In this document: positions 25,560 through 33,720 of the stretch, piece after piece
Layout: every line of letters begins with the position of its first letter
Numbering within the stretch: position 1 is the stretch's first letter
NCBI RefSeq assembly: GCF_004348545.1
Contig: NZ_SMKL01000008.1
Location: 1 to 64,000, forward strand
Length of the DNA: 64,000 bases
Direction of reading: 5' to 3'
From: Jiangella ureilytica
Lineage (GTDB): Bacteria > Actinomycetota > Actinomycetes > Jiangellales > Jiangellaceae
The notes under the pieces: generated by a model
Database searches by the model: none
Told to the model about the DNA's origin: nothing
The model's input: the letters and a program-made list of their open reading frames with translations, nothing else
Translations under genes and position numbers: made by a program

Positions 25560-26435
25560 TCACCGCAGGGCGGGCACGTCCACCATCGACCGGAGCCGGC
25601 GGATGCGGTCGGCCGTGGGCGGGTGGGTGCGCAGCAGACCGGCCATGCCGCCGCCGGCCAGCGGATTGGCGATCATCAGGTGCGCCTTCGAGGCGATGGC
25701 CGGGTCGGCGGGCAGCGGCAGCGCCCGGGTGCCGCGCTCGATCTTCGCCAGTGCACTGGCCAGCGCGAGCGGGTCGCCGGACAGCTGCGCGCCGTCGGCG
25801 TCCGCCTCGTACTCGCGGCTGCGGCTGACGGCGAGCTGGATCAGCCCGGCCGCGAACGGCGCGAGGAACAGCATGAACAGCGCCACGAGCGGATTCGGAC
25901 CGTCGTCGTCATCGGAGCCCAGCGGGATGACGATGGCCAGGTGGGCGACGGCGGTGACGATGCCCGCCAGCGCCGCGGCGACGCTGGAGATGAGGATGTC
26001 GCGGTTGTAGACGTGCGACAGCTCGTGGGCCAGCACCGCGCGCAGCTCACGCGGGGTGAGCAGCCGCAGGATGCCCTCGGTGACGGCGACGGCGGCATGC
26101 TCCGGGTTGCGGCCGGTCGCGAACGCATTGGGCTGCACCACCGGGCTGACGTACAGGCGCGGCATGGGCCGGCCACTGGCGACGGCGAGCTCGCGCACCA
26201 TGGCGTGCAGCTCCGGCGCCTGGGCCGCAGTGACCGGCCGCGCGCCCATGGCCCGCAGCGCGAGCTGGTCCGACCAGAAGTAGCTGCCGGCGTTCATCGC
26301 CAGCGACAGAACCGTGGCCAGCATGAGGCCCGTCGTGCCGCCCAGCCAGTAGCCCACGGTCAGGATGAGACCGGTGAGCAGGCCGAGCAGGACGGCGGTC
26401 TTGAGTGCGTTGCGATAACGGCGAGTCGTCTGCAT
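25560..26435 (-). CDS. htpX: M48-family membrane zinc protease HtpX
   Basis: A 291-residue membrane metalloprotease of membrane-protein quality control. Two N-terminal hydrophobic helices (residues 12-30 and 35-50) precede the zinc motif HELSH at 137-141, with the third ligand in SREYEADADG near 208. PNAFATGRNPEHAAVAVTEG and the C-terminal HPPTADRIRRLRSM are family signatures. Two further hydrophobic segments near 150-195 complete the topology. HtpX proteins degrade damaged membrane proteins, typically under envelope stress. Confidence 0.96.
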   Translation of the reverse strand: MQTTRRYRNALKTAVLLGLLTGLILTVGYWLGGTTGLMLATVLSLAMNAGSYFWSDQLALRAMGARPVTAAQAPELHAMVRELAVASGRPMPRLYVSPVVQPNAFATGRNPEHAAVAVTEGILRLLTPRELRAVLAHELSHVYNRDILISSVAAALAGIVTAVAHLAIVIPLGSDDDDGPNPLVALFMLFLAPFAAGLIQLAVSRSREYEADADGAQLSGDPLALASALAKIERGTRALPLPADPAIASKAHLMIANPLAGGGMAGLLRTHPPTADRIRRLRSMVDVPALR

Positions 26436-26601
26436 GTGTCCTCTCTCTTCGTCGGTGCACTCACCTCTCGAGAGAACGCGCTGACCACGGGTTCTGTTCC
26501 AAACCTGCGCGGGGTCGACTCAACCTCGGCGGATCACCGGCGCACCCCGCTGGAGCATTGCGGTGGCCACGGCTGCTACCCGACGCGGCCGTCCGCTGCT
26601 C

Positions 26602-26648
26602 GATCGGGTTCCCTCGCGGCGTCTCGGCGACCGCGAGGGACCCTGATC
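26602..26648 (-). terminator. Hairpin downstream of the second flavin oxidase gene
   Basis: Arms at 26602-26619 and 26631-26648 pair at 16 of 18 positions around an 11-base loop. The hairpin starts 12 bases after the stop codon of the minus-strand oxidase gene. The rest of the 225-base gap towards htpX shows nothing recognisable. Confidence 0.65.
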
Positions 26649-26660
26649 GGGAGCCGCGCG

Positions 26661-28028
26661 TCAGCCGGCGGGCGGGATGTTGACGTTGCGGCGGAACAGG
26701 TTGCCGGGGTCGTACTGCCGCTTGATCTGCGTGAGCCGCTCCCAGGTGCCGCCGGGGTAGGCCTCGCGCGCTCGCTCGGTGCCGTCCTCGGCGAGGAAGT
26801 TGACGTACGCGCCCGGCTCGCCGTTGGCGATCAGTGCCGAGGTGTCGCGGACCCACTGCTCCCGCTCGGCCCGGGTGCCGGGACCGTCGAGGAACGAGGC
26901 GACGTTGACCATGAACGGCCGCCCGCGGTGGGAGTAGGCCGTGGCGTCGTCGGCCACCCGCGAGATGGCGCCGCCGAGCGGCCGGAACTGCGTGACGCGC
27001 ATGGGCGCCGGCGCGGTCTCGAGGCGCTCGAGGACCTGCGTGATCAGGGCGTGGTCGAGCCGGTCGGCGAAGAGGGTGCGGGCGGTGGCCGTCGGGTGGT
27101 AGTCGCCGTCGGCGTCGCCCATGAACATCTCGTGGTAGGCGATGGGCCGCACCATGTCGGCGATGGGCTCGGCGAGGGCTCGGATGGGCGCCAGCACCTT
27201 CTCGGCCTCGTCGGCCGGTCCGGAGTAACAGACCAGGCCGAAGACCACCATGGTGCCGTGCAGGTCGGCCGGGACGAAGGGCATGGGCGGCGCCGGCATG
27301 ACGTTGACGATGACGGAGAGCTCGTCGGGCGCCGCGGCCGCCTCGGTGATGAACCCGTGCACGACGTCGGGCGTCGCCGGGAGCATGAGCATGCCGCCCA
27401 CGACGCCGGGCAGCTCGTGCAGCCGGTACTTGAACCTGGTGACGACGCCGAAGTTGCCGCCGCCGCCGCGGACCGCCCAGAACAGGTCGGGATGGCTTCC
27501 GGCGTCGACCTGCAGGATCTGGCCGTCGGCGGTGACGACCTCGGCGGCCAGCACGTTGTCGATGGTCAGGCCGTGCCGGCGGGACAGGAAGCCGACCCCG
27601 CCGCCGGTGGTGATGCCGCCGATGCCGACCGTGCCGGTGTCGCCGAAGCCGACCGCCAGGCCGTGCTCGGCGACCGCCTTGGTGACGTCGCCCGCCGTCA
27701 GGCCGGTCTGCGCCCACACCGTGCGCTCGTCGACGTCGATGGCGATGGCGCGCAGGTGACGCAGGTCGAGCACGATGCCGTCGTCGACGCTGCTGAGACC
27801 GACCGGGTTGTGGCCGCCGCAGCGCACGGCGAGCTCGAGGCCGGTCTCGCGCGCGAGGGCGATGACGCCGGCCACCTCGGTGGGGTCGGTGGGGCGGACG
27901 ATGACGGCCGGCCGGGTGTCGGTGCCGCCGTAGAACAGACCGCGGGCGGAGTCGTAGTCGGTGTCGCCAGGCGCGATGACCTGGCCTGCGAAGCGGTTTC
28001 GGAGGGCGGAGACGTCGAGGGTGGTCAA
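26661..28028 (-). CDS. FAD-dependent oxidase, berberine-bridge-enzyme-like (second copy)
   Basis: A 455-residue flavoprotein homologous in plan to the one at 7061-8431. RCGGHNPVG puts the likely flavin-linking histidine at residue 73, GIGGITTGGGVGFL and LFWAVRGGGGNFGVVTRF are the FAD-binding loops, and the protein ends with LTQIKRQYDPGNLFRRNVN. I place the start at a TTG (28028) preceded by AAGGAG at 10 bases. Other possibilities are a CTG two codons upstream or an upstream start at 28097, but the latter would cross a strong hairpin and lacks a ribosome-binding site. No signal peptide. Substrate unknown. Confidence 0.9.
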   Translation of the reverse strand: MTTLDVSALRNRFAGQVIAPGDTDYDSARGLFYGGTDTRPAVIVRPTDPTEVAGVIALARETGLELAVRCGGHNPVGLSSVDDGIVLDLRHLRAIAIDVDERTVWAQTGLTAGDVTKAVAEHGLAVGFGDTGTVGIGGITTGGGVGFLSRRHGLTIDNVLAAEVVTADGQILQVDAGSHPDLFWAVRGGGGNFGVVTRFKYRLHELPGVVGGMLMLPATPDVVHGFITEAAAAPDELSVIVNVMPAPPMPFVPADLHGTMVVFGLVCYSGPADEAEKVLAPIRALAEPIADMVRPIAYHEMFMGDADGDYHPTATARTLFADRLDHALITQVLERLETAPAPMRVTQFRPLGGAISRVADDATAYSHRGRPFMVNVASFLDGPGTRAEREQWVRDTSALIANGEPGAYVNFLAEDGTERAREAYPGGTWERLTQIKRQYDPGNLFRRNVNIPPAG

Positions 28029-28053
28029 GGTCAGGGTTCTCCTTCGAGGGTCA

Positions 28054-28090
28054 CCACGCCGGACCGCGAGGGTGTGCCCGTCCGGCGTGG
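28054..28090 (-). promoter_or_regulatory. 11-bp hairpin in the leader of the second flavin oxidase
   Basis: Arms CCACGCCGGAC (28054-28064) and GTCCGGCGTGG (28080-28090) are perfectly complementary around 15 bases. The structure sits 26 bases upstream of the TTG start and just before its AAGGAG. It could be an operator, an attenuator-like leader hairpin, or a terminator of upstream glycosyltransferase transcription. Confidence 0.45.
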
Positions 28091-28201
28091 GGACCATTCA
28101 ACCCCTGACCACCGACAGAGTCAGCATGAATTTCGGCCGGATCTGCCAGCATCCGGTCGCAGTCGGCCACCCGCGCCGCCCGGCCACGCCGTCGCCGTCG
28201 G

Positions 28202-29485
28202 CTACGCGGTCGCCGCCCGGCCGGCGGGAACGGCGAGGTCCTCCATGAGGCGGTCGAAGACCTGGACCCGGTCGAAGCGCATGGCGTAGGTGCGTGCCCG
28301 CAGCGCCGCGGCCCGCCGGTCGTCAGGGGCCATCTGCAGGACGACGCGGTCGAGGGCGGCCGCGAGCCCGGCGGGGTCGCCCGCGGCGATCTCGACGGCG
28401 GTGTCGCCGACCGACTCCGGGATGCCGCCCGTCGTCGTCGTGACGACCGGGCCACCGCCGGACAGCATGGCCTCGACGAGCGCGATGCCGAACGTCTCGA
28501 CGAACTCCGGCCGCGGCTTGCTGGGCAGGACGAACGCGGCGCTCCCGTTCATCAGCAGCGGCTTCTCCTCGTCGCTGACGTCGTCGAGGAAGACGATGCG
28601 GTCGTCGCCGGCGGCGAGCGCCCGCATCTGGGCGAGCTCCGGTCCCGTGCCGGCGATGACCAGCCTGACCCGGTCGCGTCCGGCCGACGCCTGGTACGCG
28701 GCGATGAGGTCGTCGACCCCCTTGGCCAGCGTGACCCGCGACAGGAACAGCAGGTAGCCGTCGCGCTCGAGACCGCGTCGGGCCAGCGCCTCGTCGACGG
28801 CCACCGGGTCGAGGTCGACGTAGGCGCCGGTGTCGATGGGCGGGTAGCTGACGGTGACGCGGGCGGCGCACTCGTCGGCGAACCGGGTGCCGCAGACCTG
28901 GTCGACCTGCCGTGCCGACTCGATGATGAGGTCGCGGGTGTAGTCCGACACCGCCACGCAGCCGTCGTTGGCCAGGAAGGTCGTCAGCAGGAATGCCGCA
29001 GCGCCGGCCCGGCCCTCGGCGATGCTGGTGCGGACGATGTTCGTGATGTCGGAGCCGACGGCCTTCGCGGCGGTGGTGACGTTGAACCCGGCGCCGCTGG
29101 CTCGCGCCCCGCGCAGCGCCTCGACCACGGCGTTCGTGTGCGGCGTCAGGTACATCGAGATGCACACCGTCGGGACGCCGTCGGTGAAGAGCTCGTAGAG
29201 CCGGCTGGTCAGGCCGAGCACGAAGCGGCCGTCGGGGACGCGGTAGTCGCCGACGGGCTCCGGCCGCTCGACGGTGATGCCCTCGCTGTACGGGAGGATC
29301 GAGTCGAGCGGTTTCAACGGGAGACCGGCCGCCTGCAGCGCGGGAATCGGCCAGGTGACGATGCGGACGTCGTCGTATCCCCGGGTGAGCGCGACCTCGG
29401 CGAGGTTGCGAGCCTCGCCCGAATGGCCGCAGATCACTGGATCTGCGCGCACGACGATCACCAGGCGGCGGGTGGGTCGGCTCAT
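28202..29485 (-). CDS. GT4-family glycosyltransferase
   Basis: A 427-residue GT-B glycosyltransferase. The donor-binding C-terminal half has LFLSRVTLAKGVDDLIAAY, LVIAGTGPELAQM and the family's EX7E motif in EFVETFGIALVEAM near 345-355, with GGIPESVGDTA following. The N-terminal acceptor domain begins with VIVVRADPVICGHSGEARNLAE. No membrane helix or signal peptide is seen, so it works in the cytoplasm. It lies 18 bases downstream of the GH92 gene in one operon, pairing a sugar-adding with a sugar-removing enzyme. Confidence 0.92.
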   Translation of the reverse strand: MSRPTRRLVIVVRADPVICGHSGEARNLAEVALTRGYDDVRIVTWPIPALQAAGLPLKPLDSILPYSEGITVERPEPVGDYRVPDGRFVLGLTSRLYELFTDGVPTVCISMYLTPHTNAVVEALRGARASGAGFNVTTAAKAVGSDITNIVRTSIAEGRAGAAAFLLTTFLANDGCVAVSDYTRDLIIESARQVDQVCGTRFADECAARVTVSYPPIDTGAYVDLDPVAVDEALARRGLERDGYLLFLSRVTLAKGVDDLIAAYQASAGRDRVRLVIAGTGPELAQMRALAAGDDRIVFLDDVSDEEKPLLMNGSAAFVLPSKPRPEFVETFGIALVEAMLSGGGPVVTTTTGGIPESVGDTAVEIAAGDPAGLAAALDRVVLQMAPDDRRAAALRARTYAMRFDRVQVFDRLMEDLAVPAGRAATA

Positions 29486-29503
29486 GGCAACACCTCCGAG
29501 TCT

Positions 29504-31741
29504 CTATCCGTGCGTGCGGTCGGAGACCGACGGCGGACGCACCTTCGTCGCCCAGCCCGAGGGTTCCGGTCCGAGTTCGATCTGCAGGCGGCCTCCGCCG
29601 TGCAGTTCGCTTCCGGTGATGAATCCACCGTCGAGTGGCTTGCCGTTGAACGTCGCCGATTGGACGAACTGCGGTGCCGGCTGGGTTCCCGTCTCGCTGC
29701 CGATCGGCGACTCCCGGTGCCCGACGGTCTCGACCAGGAACTCGTTGCCGCCGATCTCGAGGCTCGCCGTCGCGAACGCCGGCGCGTTCACCAGGAACAG
29801 GTTCTGCCCGGCGACGGGGAACAGGCCCAGCGACGCCCACACGTACCACGAGCTCAGGGCCCCGGAGTCGTCGTTGCCGGGCAGCCCGCCGCGGGTCGGG
29901 GCGAACTGGTTCGTCAGCGCGGCGTGCACGATCTCGGCGGTGCGGTCGGGCCGGCCGGCGTAGTGGTAGGCCCACGGCGCCTCCATGTCCGGCTCGTTGT
30001 TCAGTCCCTCGAACCGGTGCAGCGCGAGACCCTCGCCGTAGCCGTCGCCGTCGGCGAACGGAGGCGTGCCGAGCTGGCGGACCGGTTCCTTGCCGTACCC
30101 GAAGAAGCTGTCGAGCATCTCGACGAACCGGTCGTCGCCGCCGGCGAGCTTGATGCGCGCGGCCATGTCGTGCAGCAGCCGGAACGAGTAGTTCCACCGG
30201 CCGCCCTCGTAGTACGTCGACTTCTTCAGCAGCCCGGTGCTGGGCTCGAACGCGTTGGCCCAGTACCGCGACCGCTGCTCCAGCTCGTCGGCCAGCCGGC
30301 GGTCGCCGAGACCGCGGGCGATGACGGCGGTGCAGTGGTAGCCGTAGGCGAGGTCGAGCGTGTGGGTGATCGGGTGGACGATGTCCTTCTCGAGGAAGTC
30401 CTCGCCGTACACCCGCCGCAGGTCGTCCTGCATGTGCACCAGTGCCCAGTCCCAGTCGATGCCGTCGAGGCCGAGCAGGTACCCGTCGGCCAGCGCCGTA
30501 TGCGCCAGGGCGCTGCCCTGCCGGAAGAAGCGGTCCGCGCCCTTGGCCATCCGATAGCCGATGGGGAAGTTGCCCTCTTCCTCGCACACCCGGATCAGCG
30601 ACTCGAGCAGCGCCGCACCCCGCTTCGGCGCCAGTGCCGTGATCAGCGGGATCTGCGTCTTGTAGATGTCCCACATCGTGCAGATGTCGAAGACGAACGG
30701 CCCCGACGTCGGCCAGAAGGGGCTCTCGTCGTCGCCGAAGCACGGCTTGATCAGCGAGTGGTACAGGCTGGTGGCGAACACCGTCCGCCGCGCGTCGGTG
30801 CCGCCGTCGACCTTCACCTGATCGAAGTACGACGACCACTTCTTCCTGGTGCGCGACCGGCACTTGTCGAACCGGGTGCGGCCCAGGCCCAGCTCGTCGT
30901 CCAGATTGGCCCGCGCCTGGTCCGTCCCGCGCAGCGAGAAGCCCATCTTCAGCTCGACCGTCTGCCCGGACAGCGCCGGTCCCATGAAGATCAGGCCGAA
31001 CGGACGCAGCGTCGTGCGCCGGATGTAGTCGAAGTCGAGCCGTGTCCCGCCGTCGACCAACCGGCGGTCGTACCAGAGCAGCTGCCGCCAGTCAGGGGTG
31101 TCGGCCTCGATGAAGACCGACAGCGGCACCCCCTCCATGACGATGGTGCCCTCGGCCTGGCCGTGGCCGAGACTCTGCATGTGGGCGCGCAGCGGCACGG
31201 TCCGGCCGTGCTCGATGGCCAGCCCGCCGTACGAGAAGTCGACGACGACGCGGCCGCTGCGGGCCTCGGGGAACGTGTACCGGTGCACGGCCGTCTTCGC
31301 CCCGACGGTGACCTCGCACCTGATGCCGGTGTCGAGGGTGGCGCCGTAGTACCCCGGCTCGGCGACCTCGTCGCGCAGCTGCCAGAGCGTCCCGAGCGAG
31401 TCGAGCGGCTCGATCATCGGGGTGACGCGGAAGTAGTTGTAGTACTTGCGGATCGCGCCCGTGCCCGACTGCTGGAAATGCGTGAACCCCGACGCCTGCT
31501 GCCGGTCGTACAACGGCGTCGGCCGGCCCTCGGTGCTGATGCGATAGACCCCGTACCCCGTCGGGTAGGCCCCCGAGTAGGCACACGCCGACACCATGCC
31601 CAGCGGGTAGCTCGCGCCCGGATGGGTGTTGCCGACCTGCGCCTTCGGCCACCACCACGTGGCGGCCAGCCCTTGCGGGTCCGGCAGGTCCGTGGCCATG
31701 GTGCCGATGAAGGGATCAACGCTGTCCAGTATGTTCTGCAT
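29504..31741 (-). CDS. GH92-family glycoside hydrolase (alpha-mannosidase type)
   Basis: A 745-residue enzyme of glycoside hydrolase family 92, calcium-dependent exo-acting alpha-mannosidases. Recognised parts are VDPFIGT at the N-terminus (the usual first motif), FDICTMWDIYKTQIPL near the centre, and GGLPGNDDSGALSSWYVWAS near 625 with the catalytic-site NDD. Most GH92 enzymes are secreted, but here the protein starts directly with the catalytic fold and no signal peptide, suggesting an intracellular role. It heads an operon with a GT4 glycosyltransferase. The gene ends with a low-complexity tail typical of nothing known. Confidence 0.94.
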   Translation of the reverse strand: MQNILDSVDPFIGTMATDLPDPQGLAATWWWPKAQVGNTHPGASYPLGMVSACAYSGAYPTGYGVYRISTEGRPTPLYDRQQASGFTHFQQSGTGAIRKYYNYFRVTPMIEPLDSLGTLWQLRDEVAEPGYYGATLDTGIRCEVTVGAKTAVHRYTFPEARSGRVVVDFSYGGLAIEHGRTVPLRAHMQSLGHGQAEGTIVMEGVPLSVFIEADTPDWRQLLWYDRRLVDGGTRLDFDYIRRTTLRPFGLIFMGPALSGQTVELKMGFSLRGTDQARANLDDELGLGRTRFDKCRSRTRKKWSSYFDQVKVDGGTDARRTVFATSLYHSLIKPCFGDDESPFWPTSGPFVFDICTMWDIYKTQIPLITALAPKRGAALLESLIRVCEEEGNFPIGYRMAKGADRFFRQGSALAHTALADGYLLGLDGIDWDWALVHMQDDLRRVYGEDFLEKDIVHPITHTLDLAYGYHCTAVIARGLGDRRLADELEQRSRYWANAFEPSTGLLKKSTYYEGGRWNYSFRLLHDMAARIKLAGGDDRFVEMLDSFFGYGKEPVRQLGTPPFADGDGYGEGLALHRFEGLNNEPDMEAPWAYHYAGRPDRTAEIVHAALTNQFAPTRGGLPGNDDSGALSSWYVWASLGLFPVAGQNLFLVNAPAFATASLEIGGNEFLVETVGHRESPIGSETGTQPAPQFVQSATFNGKPLDGGFITGSELHGGGRLQIELGPEPSGWATKVRPPSVSDRTHG

Positions 31742-31881
31742 TCTGCCTGTCCCGAGGTGACCGATCCGTAGCGTCGATATGAACTCCCCATGTCGCGGGC
31801 GTCAAGGGCTATGGGTGAGGAGTACCCGTTTGTCACGCGGCTGGCCACCGGCGTCGCGTGGAGGGCGGCCCTGCGAATGGG

Positions 31882-31887
31882 TAGCCT
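31882..31887 (+). promoter_or_regulatory. -10 box of tRNA-Lys
   Basis: TAGCCT lies 7 bases before the mature 5' end of the tRNA. No convincing -35 box is visible at the expected distance. Confidence 0.4.
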
Positions 31888-31894
31888 GTCCGCG

Positions 31895-31967
31895 GGGCCT
31901 CTAGCTCAATTGGCAGAGCAGCGGACTTTTAATCCGCGGGTTCAGGGTTCGATCCCCTGGGGGCCCA
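31895..31967 (+). tRNA. tRNA-Lys (anticodon UUU)
   Basis: A 73-base tRNA. The 7-bp acceptor pairs GGGCCTC with GGGGCCC (one G-U), the D arm is GCTC/GAGC, the anticodon stem is GCGGA/TCCGC around CTTTTAA, and the T arm is CAGGG-TTCGATC-CCCTG, with A as discriminator base. The anticodon TTT reads lysine AAA/AAG. The CCA end is not encoded (ACCC follows). I looked for a repeated copy of the 3' half, which would mark an integration site, and saw none nearby. Confidence 0.97.
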
Positions 31968-32310
31968 CCCCTCTGAGCTGCGAATCAGCTGCTGGAGCCC
32001 GTCGGTCCTCCGACCGGCGCGTCGTCGACGCCGACCTTGCGTGCGGCCTCTGACCGGCCTCCGACCCCGACCACGGCATCACGTCGCACGCCACGCCGTT
32101 CGGGTCGGCGTCGGGAGCTCGACAACCACGTCTCGCACCCGCAGCAGCTGCGCGGAGCCTTCGCGCGAGACGGCCCTGCGCATCTGGAGACCTGACGGCA
32201 CCTTGTGGATGCGTTCTGCATGCAATATATTGCACATCAGACGGCGATCGCCGGGCTCTTCACAGGATCCGCGCGGGAACTCCCCGGTGCGGGAAGGAGA
32301 GGACCAGATC
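31968..32310. other. 343-base gap with an operator and possible decayed sequence
   Basis: Downstream of the tRNA the only clear element is the GntR-type operator at 32218-32233. Between 31980 and 32200 the minus strand shows protein-like stretches in different frames (for example DADPNGVACDVMPWSG and QLLRVRDVVVELPTPTR) that could be remnants of a VOC-like gene, but no intact frame exists. Confidence 0.3.
32218..32233 (+). promoter_or_regulatory. GntR-type operator upstream of the hydrolase gene
   Basis: The 16-base word GCATGCAATATATTGC occurs here and once more at 33705-33720, where it overlaps the start of the GntR gene. Its core TGCAATATATTGCA is a perfect 14-base palindrome, strikingly AT-rich for this genome. 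The site lies 77 bases before the hydrolase ATG. Confidence 0.75.
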
Positions 32311-33015
32311 ATGAGCACCGACCAGATCAAGAACGTCGTGCTGGTGCACGGCGCGTTCGCCGACGGCTCGGGGTGGCGTGGCGTGTACGAGAACCTGACG
32401 GCGCGCGGCTACACGGTGACGATCGTGCAGAACCCGCTCACCTCACTGGAGGACGACGTCGCGGCGACCACCCGGGTTCTGAATCGGCAGGACGGCCCGA
32501 CGATCCTCGTCGGCCACTCCTGGGGCGGCACGGTCATCACCGAGGCCGGTGTCCACCCGAACGTGGCCGGCCTGGTCTACGTCTCCGCTCTGGCACCCGA
32601 TGCCGGCGAGACCACGGGCCAGCAGTACGAGGGATTCGCGCCGACACCGGACTTCGTCATCGATGTCGTCGACGACGGGTACGGGTTCCTCGATCACGCC
32701 ACGTTCAAGGCCGGGTTCGCCCACGACGCCAGCGACGCTGACGCCGCCTTCCTGCGTGACACGCAGATCCCGATCAACATGTCGGTCTTCGACACGCCGC
32801 TCGAGAACGCCGCCTGGCGCGACAAGCCCAGCTGGGCCGTCATCGCCACGGAGGACAAGTCGTTCGACCAGGCCATGCTGCAGCACATGGCGACGCGGAG
32901 CGGCGCGAAGGTCACCCACGTGTCCGCCAGCCACGCCGTCTTCATGACGCAGGCCGGGGTCGTCTCCGACACCATCGACGACGCCGCGAAGGGCGCTTCG
33001 CGCGCCGGTCGGTGA
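32311..33015 (+). CDS. Alpha/beta hydrolase (esterase EstC/salicylate-esterase-like)
   Basis: A 234-residue hydrolase of the small plant-type esterase group. VVLVHGAFADGSGW gives the oxyanion hole, LVGHSWGGTVI the nucleophile serine (about residue 71), and VSASHAVFMT the catalytic histidine near 210. GAAGGAG precedes the ATG. A GntR operator upstream, identical to that of the convergent gntR gene, indicates that the two form a regulon: the hydrolase should be induced by whatever ligand the GntR protein senses. Confidence 0.92.
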   Translation: MSTDQIKNVVLVHGAFADGSGWRGVYENLTARGYTVTIVQNPLTSLEDDVAATTRVLNRQDGPTILVGHSWGGTVITEAGVHPNVAGLVYVSALAPDAGETTGQQYEGFAPTPDFVIDVVDDGYGFLDHATFKAGFAHDASDADAAFLRDTQIPINMSVFDTPLENAAWRDKPSWAVIATEDKSFDQAMLQHMATRSGAKVTHVSASHAVFMTQAGVVSDTIDDAAKGASRAGR

Positions 33016-33054
33016 GCCGCCGATCCGCCGCAGGCCGAGCCCCACGCGCGGGCC

Positions 33055-33708
33055 TCACTCCTCGCTGACAGCCGACAACGTCTTCCAGGTGCCGAAGGCG
33101 ATCTCGGCGGCGCGGTCCGCGTCACCGAGTGCGCACAGCCGGATGAGTTGGTCGTGGCGCGCCACCGAAGCCTGCCCGCCCAGCGAGGAGAACCGGAGGC
33201 GCTCGGCCCTTCGCAGTACGGGAGTGAACTGGTCGAGAACCGTCGCCAGCGCCCGGTTCGACGCCACCGCCACGGGGACGTTGTGCAAGGCATCGTCCGC
33301 GCGCAGCGCCGCTTCGACGTCGCCCTTCTCGATCGCGGCGCGAAATCGGGCGTTGGCCTCGCGCATCGCATCGAGGTCGGCGTCGGTGAGGTTGCCGACG
33401 GCTTCGCGGACGGCCAGTTGGTGCATGGCGGCGACGACGTCTCGGGCCTCCCGGATGTCGCGCGGGTCCAGGGAGCTCACCGTTGTGGAACGCCCGGGCA
33501 GAGCCGAGACCAGGCCTGCTTCCGCGAGGCGCAACAGTGCTTCACGGATCGGGGTCCGGCTGACCCCGAGCCAGGCCGCCAGCTCGGCGTCGCGCAACTG
33601 CTCACCGGGTTCCAAGGTGCCGTCGACAATGGCATCGCGGAGCCGGTGGTAGACGTCATCGCGAAGGAGACGCCGACCGATCGACTGAGCGTCCTGAGGG
33701 ATGGGCAT
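33055..33708 (-). CDS. GntR-family regulator, FadR/FCD subgroup
   Basis: A 217-residue repressor. The N-terminal winged helix reads DDVYHRLRDAIVDGTLEPGEQL and AELAAWLGVSRTPIREALLRLAEAGLV (residues about 17-65). The FCD effector domain follows (AREAVGNL-like helices and a metal-site histidine in ARHDQLIRLC). The ATG at 33708 lies within its own operator. It is convergent with the hydrolase at 32311 that carries the same site. FCD proteins usually sense carboxylic acids, consistent with an esterase product as inducer, but that is inference. Confidence 0.93.
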   Translation of the reverse strand: MPIPQDAQSIGRRLLRDDVYHRLRDAIVDGTLEPGEQLRDAELAAWLGVSRTPIREALLRLAEAGLVSALPGRSTTVSSLDPRDIREARDVVAAMHQLAVREAVGNLTDADLDAMREANARFRAAIEKGDVEAALRADDALHNVPVAVASNRALATVLDQFTPVLRRAERLRFSSLGGQASVARHDQLIRLCALGDADRAAEIAFGTWKTLSAVSEE

Positions 33709-33720
33709 GCAATATATTGC
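33705..33720 (-). promoter_or_regulatory. GntR operator overlapping the gntR start codon
   Basis: Second copy of GCATGCAATATATTGC, with the first 4 bases covering the start codon of the regulator. Binding here would give direct autorepression. Confidence 0.75.

Noticed and set aside
25623-28289. An 888-residue plus-strand frame across htpX and the flavin oxidase
   Set aside because: It is antisense to two well-supported genes and consists of low-complexity Arg/Asp/Val-rich sequence.
28323-30863. An 846-residue minus-strand frame across the GT4 and GH92 genes
   Set aside because: It is the shifted frame of those genes; its arginine/proline-rich sequence has no motifs, while the true frames show family signatures throughout.
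31895-32310. tRNA-Lys as an integration site for a genomic island
   Set aside because: No integrase gene and no second copy of the tRNA 3' end were seen in the window.
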